Shown here: positions 53,205-63,745 of the stretch, one piece after another
Layout of the letters: every line of letters starts with the position of its first letter
How positions within the stretch are numbered: position 1 is the first letter of the stretch
Source of the DNA: Actinostola sp. cb2023
Taxonomy: Eukaryota > Cnidaria > Anthozoa > Actiniaria > Actinostolidae
Reading direction: 5' to 3'
DNA length: 64,000 bases
NCBI GenBank assembly: GCA_033675265.1
Contig: JAUJYZ010000272.1
Coordinates: forward strand, 196,501 to 260,500
The notes under the pieces: model-generated
The model's input: only the letters and a program-made list of their open reading frames with translations
What the model was told of the DNA's origin: nothing
The model's database searches: none
Program-made: the position numbers and the translations under genes

Positions 53205-53359
53205 CTAAAAAGACATCATTCAGTCTAAAAACACATCAATGGTACATTTGTTGGAATGTTTTTATATACAAATATAATTACTAAGCTTGTATTTAGTGTA
53301 TAAGCTACTGAATACTCCAGGTTCGCGTTGTCTAGAGATGACCGCTGTCCTTGACAAAA

Positions 53360-53512
53360 GATGCATTTGTACAGGCTTAGCCTCGATTCAGAAAACAGTC
53401 CGTGCAATTCAAAAATGTTTCTATTGTTTTATGTCAACATATTTTCGTGCTCTTGTTGATATTTGTGAATAATTTACATTGACTTAAGGCTAAGCCTGTA
53501 CAAATGCGTCTG
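53360..53512. repeat. Inverted repeat
   Basis: GATGCATTTGTACAGGCTTA, then GCCT, pairs with GGCTAAGCCTGTACAAATGC, then GTC. Confidence 0.75.
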
Positions 53513-53732
53513 ATGTCAATAAGTACAGCAGTTTTACAATGGGATCTGTGAACACGAAAAGGGACTATTGGTAAAAGTACTGAATTAATTTATAGATAGA
53601 AAGTCTTACTCGCAAGGGTCACTATAAAACAAATCATTTTATTTATTAAAGCTACATGTATGCTAATTAAGGTATGCTGTGCAATGATATGGGTAATTGA
53701 TAGCACTTACATGTATGTCACTTCTAAAACAG

Positions 53733-53892
53733 GATACAGTATGTGGTTCTAATTGTGAACACTGGTTACTCGAGGCTATTACATGTATTTTATCTCTCTC
53801 GTAGAGCTTAGAGAGAGATAAAACAATAGTCTCTGCTACCCGGGTACACATTAACTGAACAGTGTTCACAATTAGAACCACATACTGTACCA
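53733..53892. repeat. Foldback element
   Basis: ACAGTATGTGGTTCTAATTG, then TGAACACTG, is mirrored by CAGTGTTCACAATTAGAACC, then ACATACTGT. The inner hairpin is TTTTATCTCTCTCGTAGAGC / GAGAGAGATAAAA. Confidence 0.92.
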
Positions 53893-54179
53893 TGATCTCC
53901 TGGTTGAGTATTAATATTACTACATGTACATGTAGTAGCTACTAATAACTAAATTATACAGTATAAGAACCTAGTGATTAAGAACCTGTAGGCTAAAATT
54001 ATGGCTTTATTAATTACATTGTATATACATGTAAGAACCTGTTGACCCTAAATTTGAAACAAGTTCTTATTTGAAAAATAATGAACAATACAAAATAAAG
54101 TAAAACCAGTCTATCTGTCAATCAAACTGTATAAAATGTCTTGAAATGGCTCACTAAAAAAAATATAATAATATACATG

Positions 54180-54727
54180 CAGGCCCTCTGATATTACGCG
54201 ATGGTGCGATTTCGCACATTTGGCCTCAAATCGCATCCGATCGCGTAATTTACCGATATCCGCATAATTGATGAAAAATAGCACAATATGAACAAATACA
54301 AAGCAAATATTCGCTTTATTTAAACTTTCATTAACAGCTAACCGTTATTTCAGAGTGATTTTCCTTTGAAAACACCTTAGAAACCCTCTACAACAAACAA
54401 CGTACGTACTAGAATGTACCAGGCGTTCTATACTAGATTGTCTTAGAGGCCTGGCACTAGTTATTTGGGCTTCCTGTGGAATGACCGATTTCCGGGAAAA
54501 ATTGTCCTGGAAAAAGGCCGATTTTTTTTGACTAAATCATAAATATGCTTAAAAAGAAAGATCATATTATAATAAACAAAATAATATTACATTCCTTTAA
54601 AAAAAGGTTAAATTAACCATTGGAAAAATCGCATAATTTTCCGCATAATTTCCCATTTTTTCCGCACAATTTCCTTTTTTTTCCCGCACAATTTCCGGTT
54701 TTTTTCCGCACCATATCAGAGGGCCTG
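54180..54727. mobile_element. CAGGCCCTCTGATAT element, 548 bp
   Basis: The ends are CAGGCCCTCTGATATTACGC and CGCACCATATCAGAGGGCCT, then G, flanked by TACATG on both sides (54174-54179, 54728-54733). The right subterminal half has at least five TTTTCCGCANAATTTCC words; the left has GCGATTTCGCAC and CGCGTAAT. Repeated subterminal motifs recall hAT-type elements. It is non-coding. Confidence 0.85.
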
Positions 54728-54979
54728 TACATGTACTCTACCTAGAATAGATTTACATTTGTAGCTTATAAGTTATAGTTTCAGTTAGTATTTATACGGG
54801 TATTTAGGCTTAAAATAGCTCTAGTTAAGAAGGTAATAATGTATTTATTTATTTTGAACATTTTGCACTGTACTGATGAACTCATAAATATAAATAAATA
54901 CTATTAAAATAGATATAAATATGAAGGAAATTATCTAATAAATCAAATCAGATTGGAATAATATAAGATATTTTAATAC

Positions 54980-55107
54980 CTCAGTAATCGTGGCCAAAGA
55001 CTGACTAGTAGTGTAGAGTTTGTTGCCGTTATTGTGGTACCATGCTCGCAGCTATTTAGTACATAGTGGTTCCAGTCGTTGCTTTCGCCGGTGGAGTACT
55101 GGTAGTC
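54980..55107 (-). CDS. Unrecognised membrane-protein-like gene: exon 2
   Basis: The acceptor is TATTCCTTTCTTTTTAG and the donor is GTATTA. It has 42 codons plus two bases: DYQYSTGESNDWNHYVLNSC, then EHGTTITATNSTLLVSLWPR, then LL. It contains an N-x-S/T site (NST), suggesting an extracellular or lumenal loop. It joins exon 1 in phase 0. Downstream exons were not located with confidence. Confidence 0.55.
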
Positions 55108-55321
55108 CTAAAAAGAAAGGAATAATAAGCTTGTTGGAATAAAGATTCGAATACATATTAAAGAAACTTGAAAATGTCCTGAAGTATCTAATAATAAAGC
55201 TCGATTATCTAGCGATGTGATTTGGCAAAAGGACGCCATGAAGGTGTGAAGAATGATAAAGCAACCAAAATCATCCCCATCCCTCAAAATAATACATAAA
55301 ATGTGATGAAAAGTAACTTAC

Positions 55322-55453
55322 CATCTTCAAAGTCAAAGGTCTAACGTTTAGAAAGTAAACTATATCCAAGACCAAAGATATAAACGAGATTCTAGCTTGA
55401 AACGATAACACGAAACAGCTCGTCAAGAGGACGCGATCGTAGACTGGCACCAT
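55322..55453 (-). CDS. Unrecognised membrane-protein-like gene: exon 1
   Basis: It starts at ATG 55453 and has 44 codons, ending at donor ATG|GTAAGT. It reads MVPVYDRVLLTSCFVLSFQA, then RISFISLVLDIVYFLNVRPL and TLKM. The middle 25 residues are hydrophobic enough for one membrane helix or signal anchor. No family is recognised. Confidence 0.55.
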
Positions 55454-55964
55454 GTGACTGGCTCTCTGGGCATCAAATTACGCGGGTTTTCTTGCCAAAG
55501 TACGTGACATTGATTCGGTTGACATTGGGGTTGACCTTTGAGCATCTGTGAAATCCGCTACTACATGTATATTCCTGTTACTTTTACAAACTCAAATTAT
55601 AATATACAGAACTCTATGCTATATACTTATGCTATATTAGCCTCCTCCGCAGCATGCCTCCGCAGTCAACTCTATGTTTTGTGGGAGAAAAGAGAAGGAT
55701 CGGGTTGGGATACCTGTGTAACTATTCTCTCCTCATTCCCCCTCTTCCACCTTCTTAAACAGCAAGCCCAAGACCAAAGAACCCCAAAATCTCTCCATAT
55801 ATATAGATGGACTTGTAGACTTTTTAAAATCTTTCGAAATCTTTTTTACAAACTACTAAAGAGCTATAAAACGCTCGAGTGTAAAGTAAAACAATGCTTT
55901 CGCGAGAGTCGAGTGATGAAACCAAGGTGACAGATCAGGGATGTGTGAAGTGACAAGTTGTCCA

Positions 55965-56290
55965 CGTGATCGTCCACGTGACGAAAACACGTGACTTGGA
56001 ATGTTTCGGAACTATTTCGAAAAATTTCGAAACAATTTCGAGAATTTCGGAACCACTCCGAGAAAGTCGGAACCATTCCGAGAAAGTCGAAACCATTCCG
56101 AGAATGTCGGAACCATTCCGAGAAAGTCGGAACCATTCCGAAATCGAAATGTTTCGAGTTTCGAAATCCTTTTGAAAGTCGGAATTTTTTTACGGATGGC
56201 GCTCCATAGGCATTTGCCGGAATTCTCTGATTTGGCATATGCCGAGTTGCAGGGAAGTTGGCAAATGCCGATATACTATTGGGTTCGGCA
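55965..56290. repeat. Inverted copy of the palindrome/CACGTG compound block
   Basis: Order: GTCCACGTGATCGTCCACGT, then TCGGAACCATTCCGAGAAAG units, then TTTTTTACGGATGGCGCTCC, then GGCATTTGCC, GGCATATGCC and GGCAAATGCC at about 25-bp pitch. This is the reverse complement order of 45185-45675. Confidence 0.9.
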
Positions 56291-56689
56291 AGTAAATGCT
56301 TCTTGCACTTATTTATGATGCCATATTTTCCTCTTTGGCAAACATGTTATAAGCAAATTGAATTCTTGCCGTTAAAAATGGTCAAGCTGGCAAATTTGAA
56401 TTTCATTTTCAATTTCAAATTTGACTGGTTTTAGCAGATTTCTCGATGATACAACAAACGTTGCCTGGAGTCCTATGCCCGTTAGCTGATTTGACCTCTT
56501 TTTATAAAAGCTTGCCAAAATCTTCTATTTTCTAGGCAAGGAATTTCATTTTTCAATGTTATTTGCTGAAATTTTGGTTTTGGAATATCCGAAGTCATTC
56601 TGGAACGTGTTATGGTAATACGGCTTATTTTTCGAGTTCTCTTGACCTTATAAGGTAAAATTACGTAATAGTAGTATAATAAATAGAGG

Positions 56690-57009
56690 TTATTACACGG
56701 GAAGTTGTGTAATACGGCTGGATATTTTTACGAGTCGTGCCGTATTTTGACGAGCCGTAGGCGAGTCAAAATACAAACAGACTAGTAAAAATATCCAGCC
56801 GTATTACACAACTTCCCGTGTAATAAATTGCTTATTATACGACAACAAAAAGCAAACGTCTTTTTCTCTTTCTTTTTATTTGCGACCGGACAAAACAAGA
56901 AACAAACTGAGCGCGCGCGCAAAATTGACGTGTCCGAATTCTCAAACGTGTAATACGCTGTCATATTTGTACTCGTATTTGTACTGTAAGATTACAAGTT
57001 GTGTAATAA
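56690..57009. mobile_element. TTATTACAC nested-hairpin element, copy 2
   Basis: TTATTACACGGGAAGTTGTG through the centre GACGAGCCGTAGGCGAGTC to the mirror arm, then the shared TTTATTTGCGACCGGACAAA block and the end ACAAGTTGTGTAATAA. It is in opposite orientation to 18366-18692, and its hairpin arms have covaried (GGGAAG against GGGTAG). Confidence 0.9.
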
Positions 57010-57137
57010 ACAACATTATCAATACTACACTAACGTAACATCGCTTCTTTTAGTTTACCAAATTTTGTCAGGTGGAAATGAATTTTGTTATTTTTAACAG
57101 CTATTGATTTTGTTTATAGAAAAACATCGGCTTAACT

Positions 57138-57531
57138 ATGCTTACGTCATTGCTACTTGTCATTTTGATGTTTCCATGGATACCTGTCCAAGCTCAAAAG
57201 TGCCAGGTCACCTATTCCCAACCCAATGTCAAGATCCAAGGTCACGTTATGAAAAGCTTATCAACACCAACAAGCAGTCATTGTGTGGATGAATGCAAAG
57301 GGCACCAACATTGCCACAGCATCAACTTTGACCAAGACAAAGGAATGTGTGAGCTGAACAACGCTACTCACTTAACCAACCCAGAAAGTATGGTGTATTC
57401 ACGTCGTTGTCAGTACTTGAACTACTTTATACGCCCTGCTGCCAAGTGCAGCAACAAGCTCTGCAGTAAAGCAAAGGGAAAACTGTGTGAAATGGACAAA
57501 GATGGTGAAAACTACAAGTGTGTTCGTAAAG
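57138..57531 (+). CDS. Secreted PAN/apple and glycine-rich protein: exon 1
   Basis: It starts at ATG 57138; an acceptor (GATTTTGTTTATAG) lies 18 bases upstream, so a non-coding exon probably precedes. Residues 1-19 are a signal peptide (MLTSLLLVILMFPWIPVQA). Residues about 22-95 form a PAN/apple-like region with the right cysteine framework (SSHCVDECKGHQHCHSINFD, then GMCELNNATH, and RRCQYLNYFIRP) and the NNAT glycosylation site. A short Cys-rich segment follows (KCSNKLCSKAKGKLCEMDKD, then YKC), reminiscent of half an EGF domain. The donor is AAAG|GTAATC, leaving one base. PAN plus Gly-rich architecture is common in cnidarian secreted proteins. Confidence 0.82.
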
Positions 57532-57833
57532 GTAATCACACGATAGAGTCGTTCAGCACGGTCATTCAACACGGACCTCGCTGCGCTCGTTCCGTACGGC
57601 ATGACCTCAAACCAAATATTTTCCCGTCCGGCCCTCCTAGTCAGTCAATAAGTACATATTATTATATATCTGTGACGTAATTTTACCAAATTTGGTCATT
57701 TTTGAAGGCCGATATGAGACGTTAATGCCTTGTAGAAATCCGTAATGCCCTGTTCACAACTCAAAAAACTCAAAGAACAATATCCTGATAAAATTACGTC
57801 ACAGTTATATAATAAATCCCTCATTAGATGTTT

Positions 57834-57957
57834 TCTCGAGTATTACGGGCTGACATTTTACTCGTTGCTCGCATTTTTCCTCGCCCTGCGGGCTCGGTAA
57901 AATACATTCGCAACTCGTAAAATATCAGCCCGTAATACCCGAGAAAACATCTAAAAA
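57834..57957. repeat. Nested hairpin, GTAATACGGGCTGATATT family, copy 2
   Basis: TTAGATGTTTTCTCGAGTAT, then TACGGGCTGACATTTTACTC, is mirrored by GAGTTGCGAATG-type bases and CAGCCCGTAATACCCGAGAA, then AACATCTAA. The centre is CCTCGCCCTGCGGGCTCGG. It sits in the intron of the PAN gene. Confidence 0.9.
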
Positions 57958-58054
57958 GCTGTATGTATTTCGCTGAAAAGAAATTCTGAAGATAACAAAC
58001 CCAGCACGCATTCAATGGCGTGATGATACAATGACATCAGTAGCGCGCGCACTT

Positions 58055-58335
58055 CAACTAAAATTGTATGGGAGGTTTTACGTGTGACGTAGTGGCCGTC
58101 AAGATCTACAAAATGTTCGAACTTAACTTTCAAAGTCTGTTAGTTTTTCTTCAAGCAACTAGATGACATTTGTTTGTTTGTTTATAAGTGACTTATATTT
58201 GGTATATTTGACAGATATTTAGACTTCACCGATCTAAGATTGAAGTTTTGAGCAAGTAAAATGACGGTTTGACGGCCACTCGCGACAGATTTTGACGTCA
58301 GAAAAAGATTCCATAAAACCTCCCATTCAAAAATA
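58055..58335. repeat. Foldback element in the PAN-gene intron
   Basis: ATGGGAGGTTTTACGTGTGA, then CGTAGTGGCCGTCAA, with TTGACGGCCACTCGCGACAG, then CATAAAACCTCCCAT. The arms are imperfect. Confidence 0.75.
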
Positions 58336-58609
58336 CAACAGAATCCTCAACTTACTTTTTTTGACGTTTTTAGCCAATCAAAATTAATTAATGATTTTGA
58401 ATGAACTTCAAATCATTTTAAAATTGGTCTTCAGTGGATAACTACGAAAGTATTATGCCGGCCGTTTTGGGATTGTTATTCAAGTGTCATAGCTGTGAAT
58501 GCCTGGCTATTTTCACTGTATTTTACATTAATTTGCACTCGTGACTTTTTCAAAGAGCTCAAACTCTTTTATTAATTTTAGTAGTTACGTACGGTTCGCG
58601 TCATGTGGT

Positions 58610-58742
58610 GACTGTGCCGTGTCCAGGCATTCTGATTGGTTGAACAATGATTTTGCGTGCTGTGATTGGTTGAATAGAATGTCTTCGATTTCGTACCATG
58701 ACCATAACTCCATAGGTTTCCCACTCTTACGAAAACGACTCT
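58610..58742. repeat. Right-half relative of the GTCGTTTTCGTA MITE
   Basis: ATTCTGATTGGTTGAAC, then CCCACTCTTACGAAAACGAC, then TCT. No matching left end was found. It ends 30 bp before exon 2 of the PAN gene. Confidence 0.55.
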
Positions 58743-58772
58743 CTAACCATGATATTTTATGTCCAATTTTAG

Positions 58773-59660
58773 TTACTTTTTCTACTATTGGCTCAGGACA
58801 AAACGGTAATATTCAATTACATATCACAAAGACCGCTGGACTTTATCTTGTCCGAGCTGGAGGAGCACGTGGTGGAACGCATTCCTACAACTATGGTTTT
58901 CGTCCAGGAACGTACCTCGGTGGACGAGGAGCGACCATGCAAGGACGATTCCGCTTCTCTTCTGGCGCAACATTGAATATTGTTGTAGGCCAGCGAGGAG
59001 GGAATTCGGTGGAGGTCAAAGGTGGACATGTCACTACAAAAACAGCTGCACAACTTGGATTGTCAGTTGAAGACAGTGCTGGTACCGGTGGGGGTGGTGG
59101 TAGCTTTGTCTATATATCAAATAATACGTTATTGGTGGCCGCAGGGGGTGGAGGAGGGGCATCATCTGGGTATCACGGTGATGATGGTCAGGCAGGAACG
59201 GCTGGATCTTCAAGCAACGGAACAGATCCAGCCAAATCCCGTGGGGGAGGTAGTGGTGGTAACCCAGGCCAATGCAACTCAGTCGGTGCTAGTTATCACG
59301 GAGGGGTGGGTGCGGGATGGAATGTTACAGGATGCGCGCGATTAACACAATCGGATGGTGAGCCTGGTGGATCACGTGATCAAGGTTGGGTTGGAGGAAA
59401 AGCTGGAAAGATGAATAGTGGTTTTAACGGCGGTCCTGCACCAGGTGCTGTAGGAGGATATGGAGGGGGAGGCGGTGGGTCAGAAGACAATGGTGCTTCA
59501 GGGGGAGGTGGTGGTTATTCAGGAGGAGGGAGTGGTACACATGACCAACAAGCCGGTGGGGGGAGGGGGTTCGTACTGTAATGGCACCAACTGTCAAGGG
59601 GCCACAGGGGCTAATTTTAACGACAACGGCTTTGTCGAAATTACATTTTTGGGGCCTTAA
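58773..59660 (+). CDS. Secreted PAN/apple and glycine-rich protein: exon 2 (frame break near 59560)
   Basis: The acceptor is TTATGTCCAATTTTAG. Two leading bases complete Val, then TFSTIGSGQNGNIQLHITKT. It continues as a glycine-rich domain like that of ALK/LTK receptors: LYLVRAGGARGG, GRGATMQGRF, LNIVVGQRGGNS, GGGGGSFVYI, LLVAAGGGGGAS, then a long Gly/Ser region. The frame meets TAA at 59579 just after a G run (59556-59569). One frame over, the expected ending is intact: GGGGSYCNGTNCQGATGANF, then NDNGFVEITFLGP and TAA at 59658-59660. No kinase or membrane segment follows, so it is a secreted or matrix protein. The break is either a homopolymer read error or a real truncating change. Confidence 0.8.
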
Positions 59661-59854
59661 AGTTCGTCGATGGTCTTTGTTGTTTGACTGCAATCATTTA
59701 TACTGAAATCATGATTGTAATCAGTTTACCTGCTTCACGGGACTGATATATCGTGTTTTTTTATTATTGATATATTTATTAATGTAGATTCCAAACAATC
59801 CAAACTTTATGTAACTCGTACGGTTTCGCATAACTTGCTTTTTATATATAATCG

Positions 59855-60000
59855 GTCAATGTTGGTTCGATTCGGCGAAATATCAGAGCGAGTTAGGTCG
59901 AGCCATGGCTCGTATGTCGAGCCAAAATACCCATGGTAAGACCTAGCGAGTCCTGATATTTCGCAGAATCGAACCAAGATTGACCGATTATTTATTTATC
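59855..60000. repeat. Nested hairpin, CGGTCAATGTTGGTTCGATT family
   Basis: ATAATCGGTCAATGTTGGTT, then CGATTCGGCGAAATATCAG, is mirrored by CTGATATTTCGCAGAATCGA, then ACCAAGATTGACCGATTAT. The centre is GGTCGAGCCATGGCTCG. Confidence 0.9.
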
Positions 60001-60402
60001 ATCCCACTCTTTTCGCCGAAATGAAAGAATATTACTGAAAAACATGGCATTTCATCGCTGTCAGCCATGTTTAGGACGAGGATGATTAGTTTCAAAACAC
60101 AAACTAAATAGCATTTGCCGGCACGCGTCCGTGAGTTTGAGAAGTGGCGGGAAAAATTGTCGATCAGTCGTTCGCAGTTTTGTTCAAAACGTTGATAAAA
60201 TTAAATGCAATGGTTACTCACTTACTTATTGTAAAGTGCAAATAAAGTATTATTATTATTATGATTGAAGCACATTTTAAACAACTGTCCGTGATATCGT
60301 GGGATCATCAAGACAGTATATCTCGCCTCTGATTGGCTAATTGTTAATTAATAATGGTAATAGGACTGAGTGGAGTCCAATTCGGTCTGTAATCATACTA
60401 CC

Positions 60403-62345
60403 CTGGTTCCAGAGGCGCTTTTCGCTTTTTTTTAGGCGAGAGTATGCGCGAACGGAGAGAAGAGAAGAGAGCGCCTCTGGTAGAATCCGTTGGGAATCTC
60501 ACTTCCATGCTAGGCCCCAAGTCTCTCTCTGTCGCTAAAACCGGTTTTCCGGGTTTGGCTGAAACAAACACGCAAAACCGGTTTGGCGACAAATGGCTGA
60601 TCATATTACTATGACAACTTTGAATGGTTTCTAACTGCAAAGTTTTGAACATTTTGTGACGTCAAATTAAAATCCATTGTCAATAAGAGAACAGACAATG
60701 GAAAACCTCTTGCGATTTCTTTTTTTTTACAATAACAAAATAAAAAAACATCCAAAACAACAAAAAAAAACATCCAAAAGCAAGAATAAAGTTTGAAAGA
60801 AAAAACCGTTTCAAACGCGCGCTGGATTTCTCTTCAAAAACCGGTTTTACAATCACTAATTGGAGTAATTGCGACATTCTGTGAAAGCCAATCACAGGCA
60901 GCCCAAGCAATAGACTTCTGGAGGCCTTTTATGAAGAAATTTTTTATTTCAATAAATTCTATTAAAACTTATCTGAGTTGTTAATATTGTGTCTTACTTT
61001 ATCATCCTGTACAGTTTCAGCTCGATCCGAGGCCTATTTACGAAGATTTTCAATATCTGCTCCTCTCCACATGAATATGTGGAAGGCTGGAGAATTGGAC
61101 TCGACTCAACCGCTATATTCGCCAGAAAAAAAAAAAACAAAATATGCCCATTTCAACGCTTGTCTCGCTACAATACCTACAGATATGTTTAGACCGATAA
61201 TCCCTCCATCAGGCACTGATTTCAAATTGTCATCAAACCAAATATTCCTCGAGAAATCCGTGGTTTTAAACCGAAGTTTTGAAATCTTTTGAGGCTTGTG
61301 ATCGCTGGGGTTCAAGTGGGGTTGAAGTGGGAGTGAATTGCACGTAGCTGATTGGACAGAATTATCACCTGATTAGTGCGAAAAGCACGCTCCCCTCTGG
61401 GCCACAGGAATAATTTTGTACCACATACATTAGACTTACCAGGGTATAGCGGGGAACCTTTTTTGTACATCAATTGTCCTAAACAAGCCAATCACGACAG
61501 CAAGCGATGACTAGGGGAAAACCTCGTACGCCGGTTGTTGTTTTGGTTAGTTTTCGCCGGTAAATTCGAGTAAATTTCAAGCAATTATGCCTAAAATACC
61601 TACAGAATTGTTTTAACATTATTCCTGTGGCCCAGAGGGTGCGTGGTTTTCGCACTAGTCAGGTGATAATTCTGTCCAATCAGCTACGTGCAATTCACTC
61701 CCACTTGAACCCCACTTGAACCCCAGCGATCACAAGCCTCAAAAGATTTCAAAACTTCGGTTTAAAACCACGGATTTCTCGAGGAATATTTGGTTTGATG
61801 ACAAATTTTAAATCATTTGCCTGATGGAGGGATTATCGGTCTAAACATATCTGTAGGTATTGTAGCGAGACAAGCGTTGAAATGGGCATATTTTGTTTTT
61901 TTTTCTGGCGAATATAGCGGTTGAGTCGAGTCCAAGTCTCCAGCCTTCCACATATTCATGTGGAGAGGAGCAGATATTGAAAATCTTCGTAAATAGGCCT
62001 CGGATCGAGCTGAAACTGTACAGGATGATAAAGTAAGACACAATAAACAACTCAGATAAGTTTTAATAGAATTTATTGAAATAAAAAATTTCTTCATAAA
62101 AGGCCTCCAGAAGTCTATTGCTTGGGCTGCCTGTGAGCCAATAGCAATGCGTGTTATATGGCAATTTCACGGTCAAGCCTGGTAACGACTATATTAACCA
62201 ATCAGCGACGAGGTTCAAATTCTGTACTTGGGGCCTAGCATGGAAGTGAGATTCCCAACGGATTCTACCAGAGGCGCTCTCTTCTCTTCGTTCGCTCTAC
62301 CGCTTTACCTACCTTCGGCTCGAAAAGCGCCTCTGGAACCAGGGT
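60403..62345. repeat. 1.9-kb palindromic foldback element
   Basis: The ends are CCCTGGTTCCAGAGGCGCTT and AAGCGCCTCTGGAACCAGGG. A second shared block is GAATCCGTTGGGAATCTCAC / GTGAGATTCCCAACGGATTC. Main arms of about 510-530 bp (60887-61415 and 61619-62130) are nearly identical, with a spacer of about 205 bp centred near 61515. The mirrored frames (STQPLYSPEKK, and the same on the minus strand) exist because the arms are copies; indels suggest no coding constraint. The left arm also contains a piece of the 37638-37928 ORF family (60640-60810). Confidence 0.92.
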
Positions 62346-62631
62346 ATAATCATACGAGTGATAATACGAGTGTAATTTATCACGAGTATGATTACAGACA
62401 GAATTGGACGACACGAAGTCCTGTTTACCAATTAATCATAACTATGACAATTTCCGAGAAAAAAGATTTTCATGATAAACAATGCTAAAATGCCCCAAAT
62501 CAATGACATGTTTTGGTGAAAAAGCGAGAAAAGTTAGTGAAAAATTTATTGAGCGCGCGCGCGCTCGATATCGTAGCGAATGCGTGATAGCGCATTTTAC
62601 TGAAAAGGTGTAATGTGATTGGCTCTTGCAA

Positions 62632-62777
62632 CTGTCCGATTACAACTGTCCAATTAATGCTAAAATAGGACAGTCTCTCAACCAATCAGATTCGAGGAAA
62701 TTGTAATAGTTATGCCATTAATGCTAAAATAGGGCAGTCTCTCAACCAATCAGATTCGAGGAAATTGTAATAGTTAT
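62632..62777. repeat. Tandem duplication, about 65 bp
   Basis: AATTAATGCTAAAATAGGAC, then AGTCTCTCAACCAATCAGAT and TCGAGGAAATTGTAATAGTT, occurs twice with one or two differences. Confidence 0.93.
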
Positions 62778-62884
62778 GATTAAGAGAAAAAGCGTGCCGG
62801 TAGTAAAGAAACGCATATAATTACTAGATGTATTTTCAAAGTTGGACAGTTCACGCAACAAAAAATGGACAAATGCATTTATTT

Positions 62885-62975
62885 GGAATTGTTAGTTGAA
62901 TAAGGGTTGATCATGTAATTTCAAAAACTCATCTATAGGACAAATAATGATTATCATAGCTGGAAAGAGCTCGTT
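62885..62975. repeat. Partial copy of the 35441-35803 MITE
   Basis: GTTGATCATGTAATTTC, then AAAACTCATCTATAGGACAA and GCTGGAAAGAGCTCGTTGAG. Confidence 0.8.
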
Positions 62976-63295
62976 GAGACTGGGCGCAGTGAGCTGGTGC
63001 TCAAAGTCAACTTATGTGGAACGTTTAAATTGTCATGATGATCTTACTGTAATCGGGTAGAGAAATGACAATTATTTCAGCAAAATTTTGACAAGAAATG
63101 ATAAAATTATCGCTTAGTAAGCAAAAACAACACTATAAAACTGTATTTAGAGTGAAATCTGGATATGCAATTAGGAAGGACTGCATGAAATTAGCATGTC
63201 CCCAGTCACATATTTAGAGCTGTACACGGCTGTCTCACAGATTCCGTCTTTCTAATAGTGTCGAATAAAAACCGCGTGTTGCTGCTAGAATAATT

Positions 63296-63456
63296 ATTGG
63301 TTATTCCATGGTTTTCTATGGAATACGGGCGGATATTTCACGAAATAATTTATTTGGTATACAACGAGCCTTTAGGCGAGTTGTATACTAAAATAATATA
63401 ATTTTTGAGTGAAATATCCGCCCGTATTCCATATAGAAAACCATGGAATAACCATA
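63296..63456. repeat. Nested hairpin, ATGGAATACGGGCGGATATT family
   Basis: TTGGTTATTCCATGGTTTTC, then TATGGAATACGGGCGGATAT, is mirrored by ATATCCGCCCGTATTCCATA, then GAAAACCATGGAATAACCA. The centre is GTATACAACGAGCCTTTAGG, then CGAGTTGTATAC. Confidence 0.92.
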
Positions 63457-63459
63457 TTA

Positions 63460-63592
63460 TCCTATACATATTACATCAACAATTAAAATTTACAACGTTT
63501 TGATTGGTTAATACAAACTATGAAATACCGCTCTGTATTTCATAGAAATGGTGAGCTCTGATTGGTTGAGATGTAATATGTATAGGATAAGT
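63460..63592. repeat. Adjacent foldback
   Basis: TATCCTATACATATTACATC is mirrored by GATGTAATATGTATAGGATA. The inner tier is ATGAAATACCGCTCTGTATTTCAT. It abuts the previous hairpin. Confidence 0.9.
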
Positions 63593-63745
63593 AGAGATAT
63601 GAGAGAAAAACATATTTAGTGTTAATTCCTTAAAGACGTTTTGGTTTGTAGATTATTGAGGAAGTTTACAATGAAAGATTAGGTGTCCCCTTCTGTTCCG
63701 ATTTTCTGCATAAATATATGTTTTGACGAAAATTTTCAAATTTTC

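Noticed and set aside
60978..62097. Matching 104- and 94-codon frames on opposite strands suggesting a conserved secreted protein
   Set aside because: They are mirror arms of one palindrome; the copies differ by indels and the similarity is explained by the inverted repeat.
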